Source of the DNA: Straminergon stramineum
Taxonomy: Eukaryota; Streptophyta; Bryopsida; Hypnales; Calliergonaceae
Length of the DNA stretch: 64,000 nucleotides
Assembly: GCA_963920665.1 (NCBI GenBank)
Contig: OY987267.1
Coordinates: 24,552,001 to 24,616,000, forward strand
Reading direction: 5' to 3'
Of this stretch, positions 47,709 through 60,794 are shown piece by piece; the stretch's first letter is position 1; each line of letters opens with the position of its first letter. The notes under the pieces are model-generated. The model was not told where the DNA came from, ran no database searches, and was given only the letters and a program-made list of their open reading frames with translations. The position numbers and the translations under genes were made by a program.

Positions 47709-49644
47709 ATGGCGTTGCTTGTCGACGAAGTATCTCATCATCCTCCAGTCAGAGTTCAAAGCAGGGCCGTAGAGAGGGAGAAGAGCTCAGTGGAGGAGCC
47801 AGCTATGGCGAGCCAGTCTTCTCTGTCGTATGTCTCCGGAGAGCAGGTCGCGGGATTGCAGGGGCCGAAAATCGCAGTGGTGGATGTCAGGTACTCAGGT
47901 GTACATATATATTTTTCTCTCGTTTCTGTGTTTTTACTTCTTCTTTGCTTTTCTTGATCGACTCTGTTAGTGGAGATTAGAACATGATGGGAGCGTACGG
48001 GAAATGTGGCGCAGCCTCTTGTTTGATGAGGATGAGGATGAGTCAGGTGCATGAATGAGTGTATGAATTGAGCGCTGTTGTTATGAAATGAGCGGTAGTT
48101 TCATCTGTGAGCTTGAGGTTACCCTTCGAAGTCATAGACCGTTTTGTTAATAATTTGTCAGTTGAGAATGGAAGGATATTCTATTAGACGAGTTAGTTTC
48201 TGCGCAGCCTCGAAGCTTTCTTTTTGTAGAATTTTCGCGTAGCGCTGTGAATTGCACTAATCGCAGTACTCTTTTTTCCTGGTGTTGTAGGCGAAGTAAG
48301 GGTATCAGAATCAATTGCGGCACTTTAAGTGTTGAGCATAGTTTCTTATTTTTAGAATGTTCAGACCTTTGCATTTTCCTATTCGCTAACAAAAAGGATG
48401 TCAATGTCTTATTTGGATGCCATATGCAAATTTATATAGGTTCATAGTTTTATTGGTGGATGATCTAAAAGCATAGAAGCACACAAGTTCTGATGTTAGG
48501 TGGTGTACATTCTCAAAATTAATATGTAGTCGTTGTGCAAGATTTTCGAGTGTTGGAATTATGTGTTCCCTTACTGTTCCTGCTCATCTCAATTGATGTG
48601 AGAAAAATGTTCACAATGTAAACATTATTCAGCAAAAGTATAGCAGGGGATCTTTTAGGGTTGAGAAGTTTGTAAATAAGAGCAGGAGGCTCTGCGACTT
48701 CAGTATCTGCATACTTTTCAGCATTTTACTATTTGTTTCTTGATAGTTCTTGTACGAAGAGGGCAAGGGCGTGCGTTCCTTCAACTTTTTTGTAAGCAGT
48801 GTTGTATTCAAACCTTAACCTAATGTCACTGCTCACTTGAGGGAGTTGCATGATGTGTTGTCCTGGAACGGCATGCTTTTCTCATAGTGTTTATGCTTCT
48901 TCGGCACAAATTTTCGAAATGGATCCATGTATTGTGATCGAAAGGATCTGAAAGGCTTTTAAACACATAGCAATTGTTACGAGGTAGACTCACCCTATTA
49001 CATTATTTTCATGTCCACGATCGGATTTTTCTACGTTGCTGGCTTCGTCGCACGACAGAGAGGTCGTTTCAAACGGAAGGATATTAGTTCATTGATGATG
49101 AGAGTGTTTTGCGACTGTGGAGTGCTAACGGCGGGATGTACATCACGATTTGACAGGGATGACGAGCGTGCTTCTGATGGTCACATAGCAGGCTCCATGC
49201 ATTTTTGCAGTGGCAGCTTCGAGGAGACTCTTCCGAAGTTGGTCGAGAAGGTCAAGAACAAAGAAACTGTTGTTTTCCATTGTTCTTTTAGTCAGGTGGG
49301 TTTCATTTCTAAATAACCATGACATGAGTGTTTCACGAGGGCTACTGTATGCTTAGTATATACAAAATGAACGGTGCGGCAAGTCGTGTGACTTAGATTC
49401 TGACAACATTTAGTTACAACATGAGATTGAGGGAAATTTTGAAGGTTGTAATGTTTGTCATGTGCAGGTTCGGGGGCCCACTTGTGCACGAATTTTGAAT
49501 GAGCATCTGAACAAGGCTGTGAGTGAAGGAAATCTTAAGAAAGTTCCCAACATTGTTGTTTTAGAACGAGGCTTTAACGGTTGGGCAGAATCAGGCCGCC
49601 CTGTATGCTCTTGCCAAGACCTGGTCTGTACCCACACCGCGTAG
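47709..49644 (+). CDS. CDC25/ACR2-like rhodanese phosphatase or arsenate reductase, three exons
   Basis: Exons 47709-47890, 49157-49295 and 49468-49644 give 165 residues through two GT-AG introns. The product is a single rhodanese domain of the plant CDC25/ACR2 type: [24 protein letters not shown], then the catalytic loop [17 protein letters not shown] (HCx5R) split by intron 2, and [17 protein letters not shown]. Family members are small dual-specificity phosphatases that also reduce arsenate; Arabidopsis ACR2/CDC25 is the archetype. The last residues [12 protein letters not shown] keep three cysteines of the C-terminal cysteine cluster; the final one seems missing. Two in-frame starts are possible, 47709 and 47805 ([12 protein letters not shown]). 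The second matches the usual family length better; the first adds 32 residues of no obvious function. Confidence 0.93.
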
Positions 49645-50370
49645 CATGAAGACTATCATTCTTGGACCATTCATTGCGTTCACTCTCGGTTTCATGGACT
49701 ATTTGTTGTGTTGTAAGCAGTCTGCTTGTTCATTTTGACAGCCAGGCTTGTTAATTGTTCAATCCGAGCGGACAGCTTATCGTCCTGTACCGGAGATATT
49801 ATAGCGATAATCTTATCTAGGTACCTGATGTCAGTTTAGTATGCATGAAACGTTCAGTGGTTTGATATCTATTTACGTTAGACACTCTGGTACCTGGGCG
49901 TTCTTTTTTTTCCTGATGGCTCTGCGATTGCAGACTGATTTGAACATTGTAATTTTCACTGCGTTTGATCGACTACACTGATTTGTCCCAATAGTGCATG
50001 TGATACTAATTTTTCAGAGCGAAACTATTTTGAATTAGTGCAGTTTGAAGTAATACTGGATTGTACCAATTATCACAAAAATAAATTTTTGTTGTGATAC
50101 TAATTTTCTAGGTGATGCTAATTTTTGGCATATGTTATATAGTCATTTAATAGGATAAATCTATGTTGCTCTTGAATGAGTAATTTACTAAAAATGATGT
50201 GAGCTGAAGTCTTTACTATTGACACAAGTTTTTTTCCACATTTTGTAATTGTTAAATGTTTCAAATCATTTTTCAGTGGTACCTTGTTTGAGGACATGTT
50301 TGTTTCTATTTGAGGCACTTCTAGCTCTAATGAGAAAATAGTACATCCCATACATATAATTTATTGTAAA
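49645..50370. other. 3' flank of the CDC25/ACR2-like gene, no further gene
   Basis: Balanced sequence to about 50.0 kb, then AT-rich. The 77-codon minus-strand ORF at 50118-50351 has no family resemblance. Confidence 0.45.
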
Positions 50371-51091
50371 ATTGAAAATTGCCAAAAATTACATTGACCT
50401 TCCTAAAATTTTTAATTTTTTGACGAAATTGACAATGATAATTTTTTTTTTTAATTTGTGAGATCAATTATGTGCATTAGGAACTTTAGTTTTGGGACAA
50501 AAAATATTGAACCTAAAATTGCATTATATGTCTATGAAATATAAATTGAATGCATTGTCCAATTCAACAAATATTTCAAATGCAAGGGCATGAAGATGTA
50601 ACAATGGTCCACATTGAAACCTTTACTCTCTCTACAATGGCTATTGCTATCCCATTCTCTCAATTCCAAAAATATAATCAAATATTGTGAGATCCAACAT
50701 CATTTGCATGTTTGTCAAACTATTAATATTATTAATTCTATAAATGTCAATTTCCTTCAATTTTTGTGTACAACAATTTGAAATGATGTATACCAACATG
50801 CCAAGGCACAAAACGTTTTTATGGAGTTCTAAGAAAAAATTGACAAAATATAATGTAGTTCCAAATCATGTTGAACAAAATTGAGTTTCAGACATAGCTA
50901 GCTTTGAAATTAATTTTCTTTTAAATCACAACTAATTTTTTCTTCAAATTTCCATGAAAATGTGTAGTATGTTGCACACTACAACTTTTGTGTGTATACT
51001 TTTGGACTTTGTCCATTGATGCATATGGTATGGTTGTTTGAATGAAAATATTTCAGCAAAGTACTCAGTTTCATTTGTCACTGTAGATACC
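50371..51091 (+). repeat. Solo copy of the unit forming the 57-58 kb palindrome
   Basis: This stretch matches 57682-58391 in the same order with scattered substitutions: ATTGCCAAAAATTACA, ATGCAAGGGCAT, AACAATGGTCCACATTG, ATCATTTGCATGTTTG, TACAACAATTTGAAATGATG, GGACTTTGTCCATTGATGC. It includes the sequence that forms the palindrome loop, so it is the complete single-unit form. Confidence 0.85.
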
Positions 51092-51370
51092 CTATATTGT
51101 CAACTTTGAAAATTCAAAGAATATTTTTTAAATTTTAGAAAATTATGAAACAACTTGAGGCTATTTATTCTTACATTAAAAAGTGACGGTTCTGGGTGCT
51201 TCTCCCTTCCTTGGAGTCTAATAGCACGGTCATAGGCTCGGTACTCACCGGCAGATTGTCCATTCCTATTTCCGTGCGGGGAAGCGTATTCCCGTGCAAC
51301 TCCGACAGCGTCCCTTCCTTCCTCTCCTTTGCAAGCCGTCATCGACTGCTAGAGAACTGATTGAATCGCC

Positions 51371-54300
51371 ATGGCTGCTGCAATGGCGCACCTCGCCACT
51401 TCATCCTCACTGCTGCTGCTGCCCAGGTCAGTCTTCCCACCTTCTTCTCTCCTTCTCGATTGCTTACACGAATCTCCACAGAAGCTCCTTCATTGGAACC
51501 TTACAGGCCCTCTGTTTCTCGACTGGATTACAAGATTCTAGGTTGAGTACCCGCACCATTTGCTTTGCATGTGTGGCTCATTCGTCGCGACTAGAATTAG
51601 GTTTCGATCAGTCTCGTCGGCTACTCCTGTTTGAAATGGATTTCAACGGGCATTGATCGAGATTAATAAATGATTGGACATCTTCGAAATTCACACAATT
51701 GGATTAAGTGCTCGATCAATTTCCTTGGGATTACTGGCGATGATGGATGTGATTCGATATCTCGTTGGAGGCGCTGGATAGAGGATGTATGGTTAATTTA
51801 GCAGTCGAGGCTAAGCTTCGAGGATCGGAATGTGAAGGACCGTGCTAATAGGGCTGACATGGTTTACAAACCTTGGAAATCATTTTCAGTTGATTTTCCT
51901 TGAAAGGCAAATGAAAGACATCTCGAAACCCTTTTGGTTCGAAAATTTCAGACTCTAGTGTAATTTGAAGTTGAATCGGGTAATTGCCCCAAGAGAATCT
52001 CTACCCTGGAATGTTTACTTTCGTTACATTGAAGAATCCTTTATCTACTGCTGTGTGGAAAGGATGCCTTTGAAGCAGGGGTCAGTTTTAGGACCCTCTG
52101 CCTTATTCTTGAATTTCTTTGTGCAGGGCCAAGCAGCCATGGACACCTTCATCAGGGTTGGAATTGTCGCCCGCACTCCTGATGCGAGCTGGGGTCACAG
52201 TTTCGTCAACTGGTAATTTGCTTGATGATGATTTGGATTCCTGCGTTGGTTTGATAATTGGCCTTGTGTGAGGTTCAAGATAATAGACTTGCTTAGTTTA
52301 TGGTATATTGCACGCATGTTAGGGTTGCAATTTTCGTTGGACTGGCATACAATCTATCTACTTAGTAGCTCCATGGAAATGGGGTTAAGGTAGGAACCCA
52401 CTCTTGTGGCTTTCAGCTGTTCTGAGTGGTTGTCCATTATTCCGATACCTCGTTAGGTTTCCTTGACATTGTGTGAAAATAATTTTGAAAGATTCAGAAA
52501 TCATTTCTCAAATTGTACGCCTCCCAAACCCTTTCTAACTTTTAGAAAAAACTTGGTTGATAAATCAAAACACACGGAACAATTTGCTCAATGCATGCAA
52601 GTTAATTATAACTGCATGAAAAATCAGCTAACTATGATAATAGTGACTCAACTGCATTGATAGTGAGTTAAGTACTTTGAAAGCAAGTTGTAGATTTGTT
52701 AAATTGCACTTCTGCAAATTTCGAGTTATATTCTTAAATAAAGTAATGTAAGGACCTTGGTCAATCCCTTATTTTGTACTTTTAGTTGGGTTGATTGTCC
52801 CCCACTCAAATAAACAACCTAGTCCTCAATCTTCTTAGTGTCATCCTTTTAGGATGGAGTTTACTTTTTAGGTCATACTTGAGAAGATTCCAACGCTCTA
52901 GAATATGTATTATTTGCATTCTATATGAATAAAGTATAAATAGTGACTTGCGATGTATCTCATGTAGCATCTGTGATTGAACCTAAAAGTATCTGAAGTC
53001 ACATGTTTACTAGACACTTGCGCTGTAAATAGCTTACCTATCGACCCAGGTGAAAGGGACCTATGCAAATGAGTTCCCTAATATGTCTTCCAAGCTGTTG
53101 ATTATTGCTTGGGTGAGGGATTCAGGGAACAAGAAGAACAAGATAAACTTATCCGCAGGGGATCAACTAGTCCCTGCTGATGCAAGATTGTGCTCTAAAA
53201 AATGGGGAACAGTGAGAAGGTTTGCAAATCAGCAGGTAGATCTACATCGATCCCAATAGTCGTCGTCCTAGTCTTGCTTGAGCTGAGGATTAATCTTGAA
53301 CCAGTAGTCTAGTAACCCTGTTGTACAGAAAATGGCTTCAGACGTAGTGATCTAGATGGTGCACTCTTGTTTTCCAATAACAGGTGAACGATTGAAGTTC
53401 TAATGTAGTACCAAAATGTTCTGTAAAATGGTGCAGTGGCAATGTAGCATTCAAGAGAATCCACGTACACTTCAGTCCAGGTACTATTTTGGTTTCAAGC
53501 CGAGCAGATAGTATTGCCCTTTGGTGGGCATAAGTAGCATGTTTTGATGGTCGATTGAAGTTGTCCGCATGAAATTTCGTCACTTGAATATGTCTCTCTT
53601 TAGAATATAGCTTGAGATCTTGAAACGGATGGTATTTACTAATGAGTATGAATTTACGCTTGATTTGTTTGCAGTTCCATGAGCGAAACCTACGATACCC
53701 TTGCGAGACATTTACTGTCAGCAGTTTTGATCACCGAACCTGGTCAAAAGTAACACTCCTATTCCTTGAACATTTTGTGACAGCATTTATGTTTCGAGAA
53801 ACTCAGATTTCTGTTCTAAAAGCATTTTTTTCTGCTTGATATTACAGTCACTGTGATAAAAAGTAAGATATCAGCACCAATTTTTTGGTGCATTTAATGT
53901 CATTGCTTGCTACTTTGCACTTAGAATTATTGTGACTGATCATTCCGTTCAGAATCTTATGTAGTACTTGTAACATTAGAGTAAGGATGATGCCAACCTG
54001 AGTCATGTTCATAAAATGAGGATAGTTATTCAATGAGTACACAGGTATTTGGTAGGGATTGCAGGTTCTCCTGGAGCTGGAAAATCAACAGTTGCGAAAG
54101 AGGTTGCGGCACGGTTGAATGCACTTTGGCTTAAGAATCAAGGGGAGAACAGTAGAGAATCTCCAGCAGAGATTGCTGTCGCCGTCCCAATGGATGGGTT
54201 TCATCTGTATCGTTGGCAGCTTGATGCCATGGAGGTTAGACCATTTCTTATTTCATAGCAGATTCTCAATATCTTTGTTAGCTGCTATTGAGTATAAGTT

Positions 54301-55922
54301 TTCCCAATCTGTTCCTTTTCGGAGAGCGCATTTAATTCTTACATTCCTGGCAGGACAGACGTATTGTTGTCACTTAAATGCATTTTACGAAAGAGTTGCA
54401 CGCACAGAACTGCATTTATAATGCATTAATTATCAGGTTTATTTTAATGGAAAGACGCCTTGATGCCCCTGTTTGGTGTCTTACAGGACCCAGTAGAAGC
54501 CCATGCTCGTCGAGGAGGTTAGTACAGAGCTCTGTTAGCTCAACAGTCCTTTAGATTGTGGTTTGAACTGTTTTTCTGCTTCAATAAATTTAACAGGTTG
54601 AGTTGCTTCTTTCATCTTGAATTCTTCTTGACCGACTGTTGAGAATTTTGCTTAACAGCTCATTGGACATTCGATCCAGCGTCTCTAGTTAAGAACTTGC
54701 AGCAGTTGCGAAGTCAGGTGCGAAGGTGATCTACCTCAATCAAAACTTTGCGATTTTTTTAACTTTGTCCCATTTATTTCGCAAAGCGTGACAATTCATC
54801 AGTAGATGGCTTTTCTTCTTGATCAAAACCCTGTTCATTTCATGATCCGGCTGTTTATGTAGAAGTCATTCAAATATTTACTGTGTTTTTCCCATTGTTT
54901 AGAGCGATTAGCATCTACTAAACATGTTTCTCTGTTAAATGTGCAGGATTGGGCACACTTACCTTCGTTTGACCACGGAGTTGGAGACCCAGTAGAGAAA
55001 GATATATACGTATCACCAATGTATGGTCCTATCCTTGATTCACTTTCAATCAACTAAGCTGGTGTTGAAGTTTTTTAAGCGAAATTTTCCATTTGCAATC
55101 TTCTTGCTAAAGGGATCTTTGCGATGATACCAGGCATAGAGTCGTCCTGGTCGAGGGCAACTACCTGCTGATGGAAGAGGGAGAATGGACAGGCCTGGGA
55201 AATCTTTTCGATGAACGCTGGTGTGGGCCCAAACCTGACATTCATCAACCCACTTGGAATGTTGAAGCTACCCTCATGCTGATAGTCTTGAGTTAAAACG
55301 AACTGGCATTTACATCGCGCTCATGCACTTTCTTGTAGGATTTTGTTTCTTAATATCTTGCATAGGCCTGACTTGATGAATTGTTGATGCAATCAGGTTT
55401 GTAGACATCGACATTGATGAGGCTATGAAAAGGGTCGAAAAGAGACATGTGTCTACTGGTAAGTGCAATCTTCCTGAACCATATCATCTTTTGTGATTTT
55501 GTGTCATGTCTTTAAAATTTACGTATGAGGTCCAACAACATAGGATTCCGCCAAGTAAAAGTACACTATGACGATTACTTTCACTTTTTCAGTTACTACT
55601 TGTCACGAAATCCGAGGCTGATACTGATGAATAAAAGTGATCCTGATGCTGTTTTACAGGAAAAACTCCCGACTACGCAAAACAGCGGGTAAGGCATACC
55701 AAATTAGCATGTTTTGAGCGTCTCAATGTACTTTAATTTCTGAGTGAAAGATTCGAGTGGAGATAGTATTTCGAATAACTTCGATTTCATGTTCAGTTTT
55801 CAAACAGGGCTAATGTTTGGGTCTATCAACAGGTGGTGTACAACGATCGGCCTAACGCTGAACTCATTGCTCTTACAAAAAGGAATGCCGATCTCATTAT
55901 ACCATCAATTTCTGTCTGTTAG
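51371..55922 (+). CDS. P-loop uridine kinase/phosphoribulokinase-like protein, probably plastid-targeted, about 11 exons
   Basis: Secure exons: 53675-53749, 54045-54234, 54487-54517, 54659-54717, 54947-55020, 55134-55220, 55397-55458, 55660-55688 and 55833-55922, all frame-consistent with GT-AG introns. They encode YDTLARHLL, Walker A GIAGSPGAGKST, MDGFHLYRWQLDAMEDP, RRGAHWTFDP, PSFDHGVGDPVEKD, VVLVEGNYLLMEEGEW, FDERWFVDIDIDEAMKRVEKRH and YNDRPNAELI. That is the eukaryotic uridine-kinase-like/YFH7-type family (as in Arabidopsis At1g03030); the true substrate is not established. N-terminal exons 51371-51426 or 51371-51430 and 52127-52212 encode a Ser/Ala/Arg-rich, transit-peptide-like leader. 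With the stronger donor (AG then GTCAGT) the frame does not meet exon 3; with the donor four bases later it does, giving 280 residues. Confidence 0.88.
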
Positions 55923-57006
55923 GCAGCATACTGATGATCTCAAAATTTGTTCAAAGTTGTCTCTGGACTGTGGTATATTTGGATATTGAAGCATGTTTTA
56001 CGGGGTCACAAATATCAGGACCACATTGTACAGTGTGCACCTGCTATTGATGTTGGAGCTGCAATTGTGGTGTGAATCTGGGACTTCTTACTTGCAATAA
56101 CAAAACTGTTAATGTGAGGACAGGCTACCGATGTAGTGCAGGCTGCAGAATACTCAAAGCAGCATTGCGTACAGTTGTTAGCATGGAACAGTTAAGCTGG
56201 AATTCCCTTGATTCAAATTCTCTTTCGTGTACTTTCGTATACTCTCAGACCTCTTTCATCTGACCCTCTCTTCAATGAAAATCTAGAATATCTTGCACAC
56301 TTGTCTCACATTTAGACTATTCAACCTTTAATACGATTGTCTGCCAAGCAATCGGATTAAGGGGGATAGAGTGTAATATATTCTTCATTTAGTACCTAAT
56401 GGTCTCACATTCACTATTCAACCTTAACCCTTGGAAAGATGCTAGCCTATAATCAAGGTGGTCACTCAAAAATGTTTTGATTTTTGGACCAATAGGTGCA
56501 TTCTTCATTTCTACAATGATTGTCTTCCAAGCTATCAAGTTGAGTGAGGTAGATTGTAATATACTCTAAGTTTAGTACCTAATGCTGTCATGTTCACAGG
56601 GAGATTAATTGCAATGACGTTTGCTCCATGTTACATCGGTCGTGCACTCCTGCACTAAGTGATGAGGAATGCCCTTCTCACATTAATTCCTGCAGAGATT
56701 TGATTCCTCTTACATAAAATTCCACAGGAAATTTGCAACAATTGTTGACAGTTTTCAATGTTGAAAACTAATCTTCACTTCGCATTTGTCTCTAATTGGA
56801 AAACTGAAAGAAGATGGGAATTTGGGATCCATCAAGTATCCCTTCTACTTGGATTGAGTGGGTTCAGAGCAGTTTAGGAGACAAAATGTTCAAGATAAGT
56901 TATGTGCTACCTCAGTGGTTGTATATGCTTGCAATGCAATGGTAATGTACTTTGGGGCTCAATTTTTCATGAGGAATGATGCTTTTTAGGGATTGAAAAT
57001 TCTCAT
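55923..57006. other. Kinase 3' flank and repeat fragments
   Basis: A direct repeat of about 70 bp (TGTCTNCCAAGC, GTAATATA, TTTAGTACCTAATG) occurs at 56339-56408 and 56521-56590. Between them lies the roughly 40-bp phrase shared with 46.65 kb. No gene. Confidence 0.5.
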
Positions 57007-58390
57007 ATACACTGATGAATAAAGCTGAGTACAAATTTGAAACATTTTCATTCAAACAACCATAACATAAGCATCAATGGACAAAGTCCAAAAATGTATA
57101 CACGAAACTTGTAGTGTGTGACATATGACACATTACTATGGAGGTTTGAAGAAAAATTAGTTGTGATTTGAAAGAAAATTAATTTCAAAGTTAGCCATGT
57201 CAAAACTTAGTTTTATTCACCATTTTTGAAATTACCTTATTTTTTGTCAATTATTTTTTAGAACTCCAAAAAAACTCTTTGTGCATTGGCATGTTAGTAT
57301 ACATCATTTCAAATTGTTGTACACAAAAATTGAAGGAAATTTACATTTATAGAATTCAAAATATCAACAATTTGGTAAACATGCAAATGATGTTAGTTCT
57401 CACAATATTTGAATTCATTTTTGGAATTGAAAGCGTGGGATGGCATTAGCTATCATAGAGAGAGTACAAGTTGCAATGTGGACCATTGTTATATCTTAAT
57501 GCCCTTGCATTTGAAAGATTTGTTGAAAACGGCAATGTGTTCAATTTATGTTTTATAGCCATATAATGCATTTTCAGATTCAATTTTTTTATCCAAAAAA
57601 CAGAGTTCATGATACATATGACTGATCAAAAAAATTCATACAAAAATCAATGATTATTGCCAATATCATGAAAAAACAAGAAATTGCCAAAAATTACACT
57701 GGCCTTCCTTAAATTTCCTGTTTTTTCATGATATTGGCAATAATCATTGATTTTTTTATGAATTTTTTTGATCAGTCATATGTATCATGAACTCTGTTTT
57801 TTGGAAAAAAAAAATTGAATCTGAAAATGCATTATATGGCTATAAAACATAAATTGAACACATTGCCGTTTTCAACAAATCTTTCAAATGCAAGGGCATT
57901 AAGATATAACAATGGTCCACATTGCAACTTGTACTCTCTCTATGATAGCTAATGCCATCCCACGCTTTCAATTCCAAAAATGAATTCAAATATTGTGAGA
58001 ACTAACATCATTTGCATGTTTACCAAATTGTTGATATTTTGAATTCTATAAATGTAAATTTCCTTCAATTTTTGTGTACAACAATTTGAAATGATGTATA
58101 CTAACATGCCAATGCACAAAGAGTTTTTTTGGAGTTCTAAAAAAAATTGACAAAAAATAAGGTAATTTCAAAAATGGTGAACAAAACTAAGTTTTGACAT
58201 GGCTAACTTTGAAATTAATTTTCTTTCAAATCACAACTAATTTTTCTTCAAACTTCCATAGTAATGTGTCATATGTCACACACTACAAGTTTCGTGTATA
58301 CATTTTTGGACTTTGTCCATTGATGCTTATGTTATGGTTGTTTGAATGAAAATATTTCAAATTTGTACTCAGTTTTGTTCGTCAGTGTAT
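57007..58390. repeat. Long near-perfect palindrome, 674-bp arms and 36-bp loop
   Basis: Left arm 57007-57680 and right arm 57717-58390 are reverse complements over their whole equal lengths, with a few mismatches near the outer ends (ATACACTGATGAA against ATACACTGACGAA). The centre reads CAATATCATGAAAAAACA, loop, TGTTTTTTCATGATATTG. No ORF. Transcription of either strand would give a hairpin of about 670 bp, a potential small-RNA source. It may be a foldback element or a local inverted duplication. Confidence 0.95.
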
Positions 58391-60794
58391 GTCATGATAC
58401 AAAAATTCATTGGACAATTAGACAAATAGAGAAAGAACATGACTCAACCTAGTCATTGCATTGGAATAATATCCATGTACTGTAATCTTCTAACATCAAT
58501 TCTTTTTGCACTTCTAACCCAAATTTCTTAGAGTTTATTTGCTTGGATGACCAAATGAATTCAAACAATCATTTCTAAATAGGGGATATTTTTTTTGAAA
58601 GTTTTCTTCTATCTATCTATTTTGATTTTTTTGTGCAATTTTTTTAGCAATTGTATAATATAGATCATGAAAATTCTTCTTCACAAATATTACATAGTTC
58701 AACAAGTACATGTATCTTTCACTAACAATGTTGACTTTTCTACTTAAAAAGTGGCCCTTCAAATATCTCTAATAAACAAAGAAGTATGATAATTTCCTAT
58801 GAACAATATAACAAAAATCATATCTACATTTTATATTCATTTTCAAAAGTCTCGTAAAAATCACTCACAAATATTCCATTGACAATGAATTTAGAAAAAA
58901 ACTTTTAATATTTGGTATTGGAATTTATTAAAAAGATTTGAGTTTATTGTATAATAGTAGACATCATTGTATTGATTTGATTTATGAATCATATTTTGCA
59001 AGTTTTTAATGAAAGTTATTACTAAATTATTATTCTCTATGTGATTTGAATATTGCTCCCAAAATGAATTGATATTTTTTTTCAATTCTTTTTGCTCAAG
59101 TGTATAAGGACCAATTCTCAAAAATATTATAAATGAATCTATGTGGCCTTTCTATTAATTCAATAGCAAATTGTATAGGAAGCCTATAGCATATTATTTT
59201 AAAAATGGAAGTACCCTCAAATTCTTACTTTGAACTTTGAAGATGCAATATCTAATTTCAATATTTCAATATTATAAGATAATATTAACATATAATAGGA
59301 GCACATATGAATAATGATTTTCCATAATTTATATATAAACTATTTTCTTCTTATGTTTGCACATATTATCTAGTAAATCCTTTTTGAAAATTTGATGGAA
59401 ATTCTCTAATTCTGAAACAATCTTTATATTATATCAGATACTAAATTTTTTTTGAGTTACTTATCTTCACAATTGATTTTAAATAAGGTTGTGGGACATT
59501 TTAAGTAGAAAATACTTCAAACACACTCCTTTTGCTTTGTCTAATAGCTAACCAAATCTAAATGTGAAATTTTCAAGTCAAGTCTTGTATATAGATCTTG
59601 AGTAGATTATCAAAGTGGATACTCAAGGGTACTTCTATTCACTTTCTATTGCTTCAAAATTTCAAATGTATTGTTTCCTAGTAAGTTTATGATTCATTGT
59701 AAGGACCTATAGCATGATGCTTTAAGAAATTTTTAACGTATCCTCCCAGTAATTAAAAATGCAGATTATACTTGCAACATCTTTCACTACAAGTTGCTAA
59801 TTTGTTTGAACAAAAATTTCACTGTTGTGGCCACATCCAAGACACTGAAACGCTTAGTGATATTGTTGATTTAAGGTGCCACTTACATCAAACATAAATT
59901 GAAATTGTATAAATATTGCCTTTGATAGAGTTGTATTTCAACTTCCACCTAGAAAATTGATGCCATAGGAACAGACATAGAAAATTCACACCGACGTCAA
60001 GGCCTCGAGGTGGCGACGTCGAAGTTCCCTTCGCCTAATCGTCAACATCGATTCTCCACGTTGCTTTCTCCCAACCACCCTGCCAACTAACAATGGCAAT
60101 CAGGGGCCAACTACTGGATATCTAGCTTTTCAAGTTTCCCTCTCCTTCCTGCTGCTTCTTTCATGTCAAACTCCCAAACTCATTCTCGTCAGCAATGAAT
60201 TTTCTTTCATTTTCTGTCAAAAAACACACCAAAGAACTCCCAAGTTCATTTATTGCATGCATAGGCATGTCCAGTTGTTCCACGGTCTTACTAATCTCGG
60301 CAAATGTAGCTTATAATGGACTACATATGCTCGATGGACGCGCCAGGGACATGCGTGCAACGATGTGGGTAGCGCAGTGCGGCCATTTAACGCCTTGGTC
60401 ACTAGCACATTACTTAAATCAAAGGCTTCCTATGCATTGCTAGATTGCGCGTCGCCAGTTGCTAGTGTTGCTATTTGCACCGTAGAGGACACGTTGAGTC
60501 AACAATACTTAGTAGAGATCACAGCCAGCTGAAAACTGTAGCTGTTGACTTCTGGCATTGTGATCTCACGATAGGAACGTCTCCATTGCATGTGACCTCT
60601 AGTACCATTTTACTGGGATGTGTGCATTGGAGCTCATCGCAACTTAGTATTAGGTGGGTGGGTTTGCATTGCTAGCATTACGTATTAGGAGCATTGATAG
60701 AAGTGGTTCATTTGAGTTGAGGTGTAGCACTGAGTGGGGGGTAGTAGTTGAGATCCCGGAGCTTTGTGTGGAGAGGAGGGCTTGCTTGGTGAAG
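58391..60794. other. Very AT-rich DNA to about 59.9 kb, then balanced upstream region
   Basis: No gene recognised. From about 59.98 kb composition becomes balanced; this is probably the old promoter region of the oxidase pseudogene. The 82- and 66-codon ORFs at 60195 and 60475 resemble no family. Confidence 0.45.
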
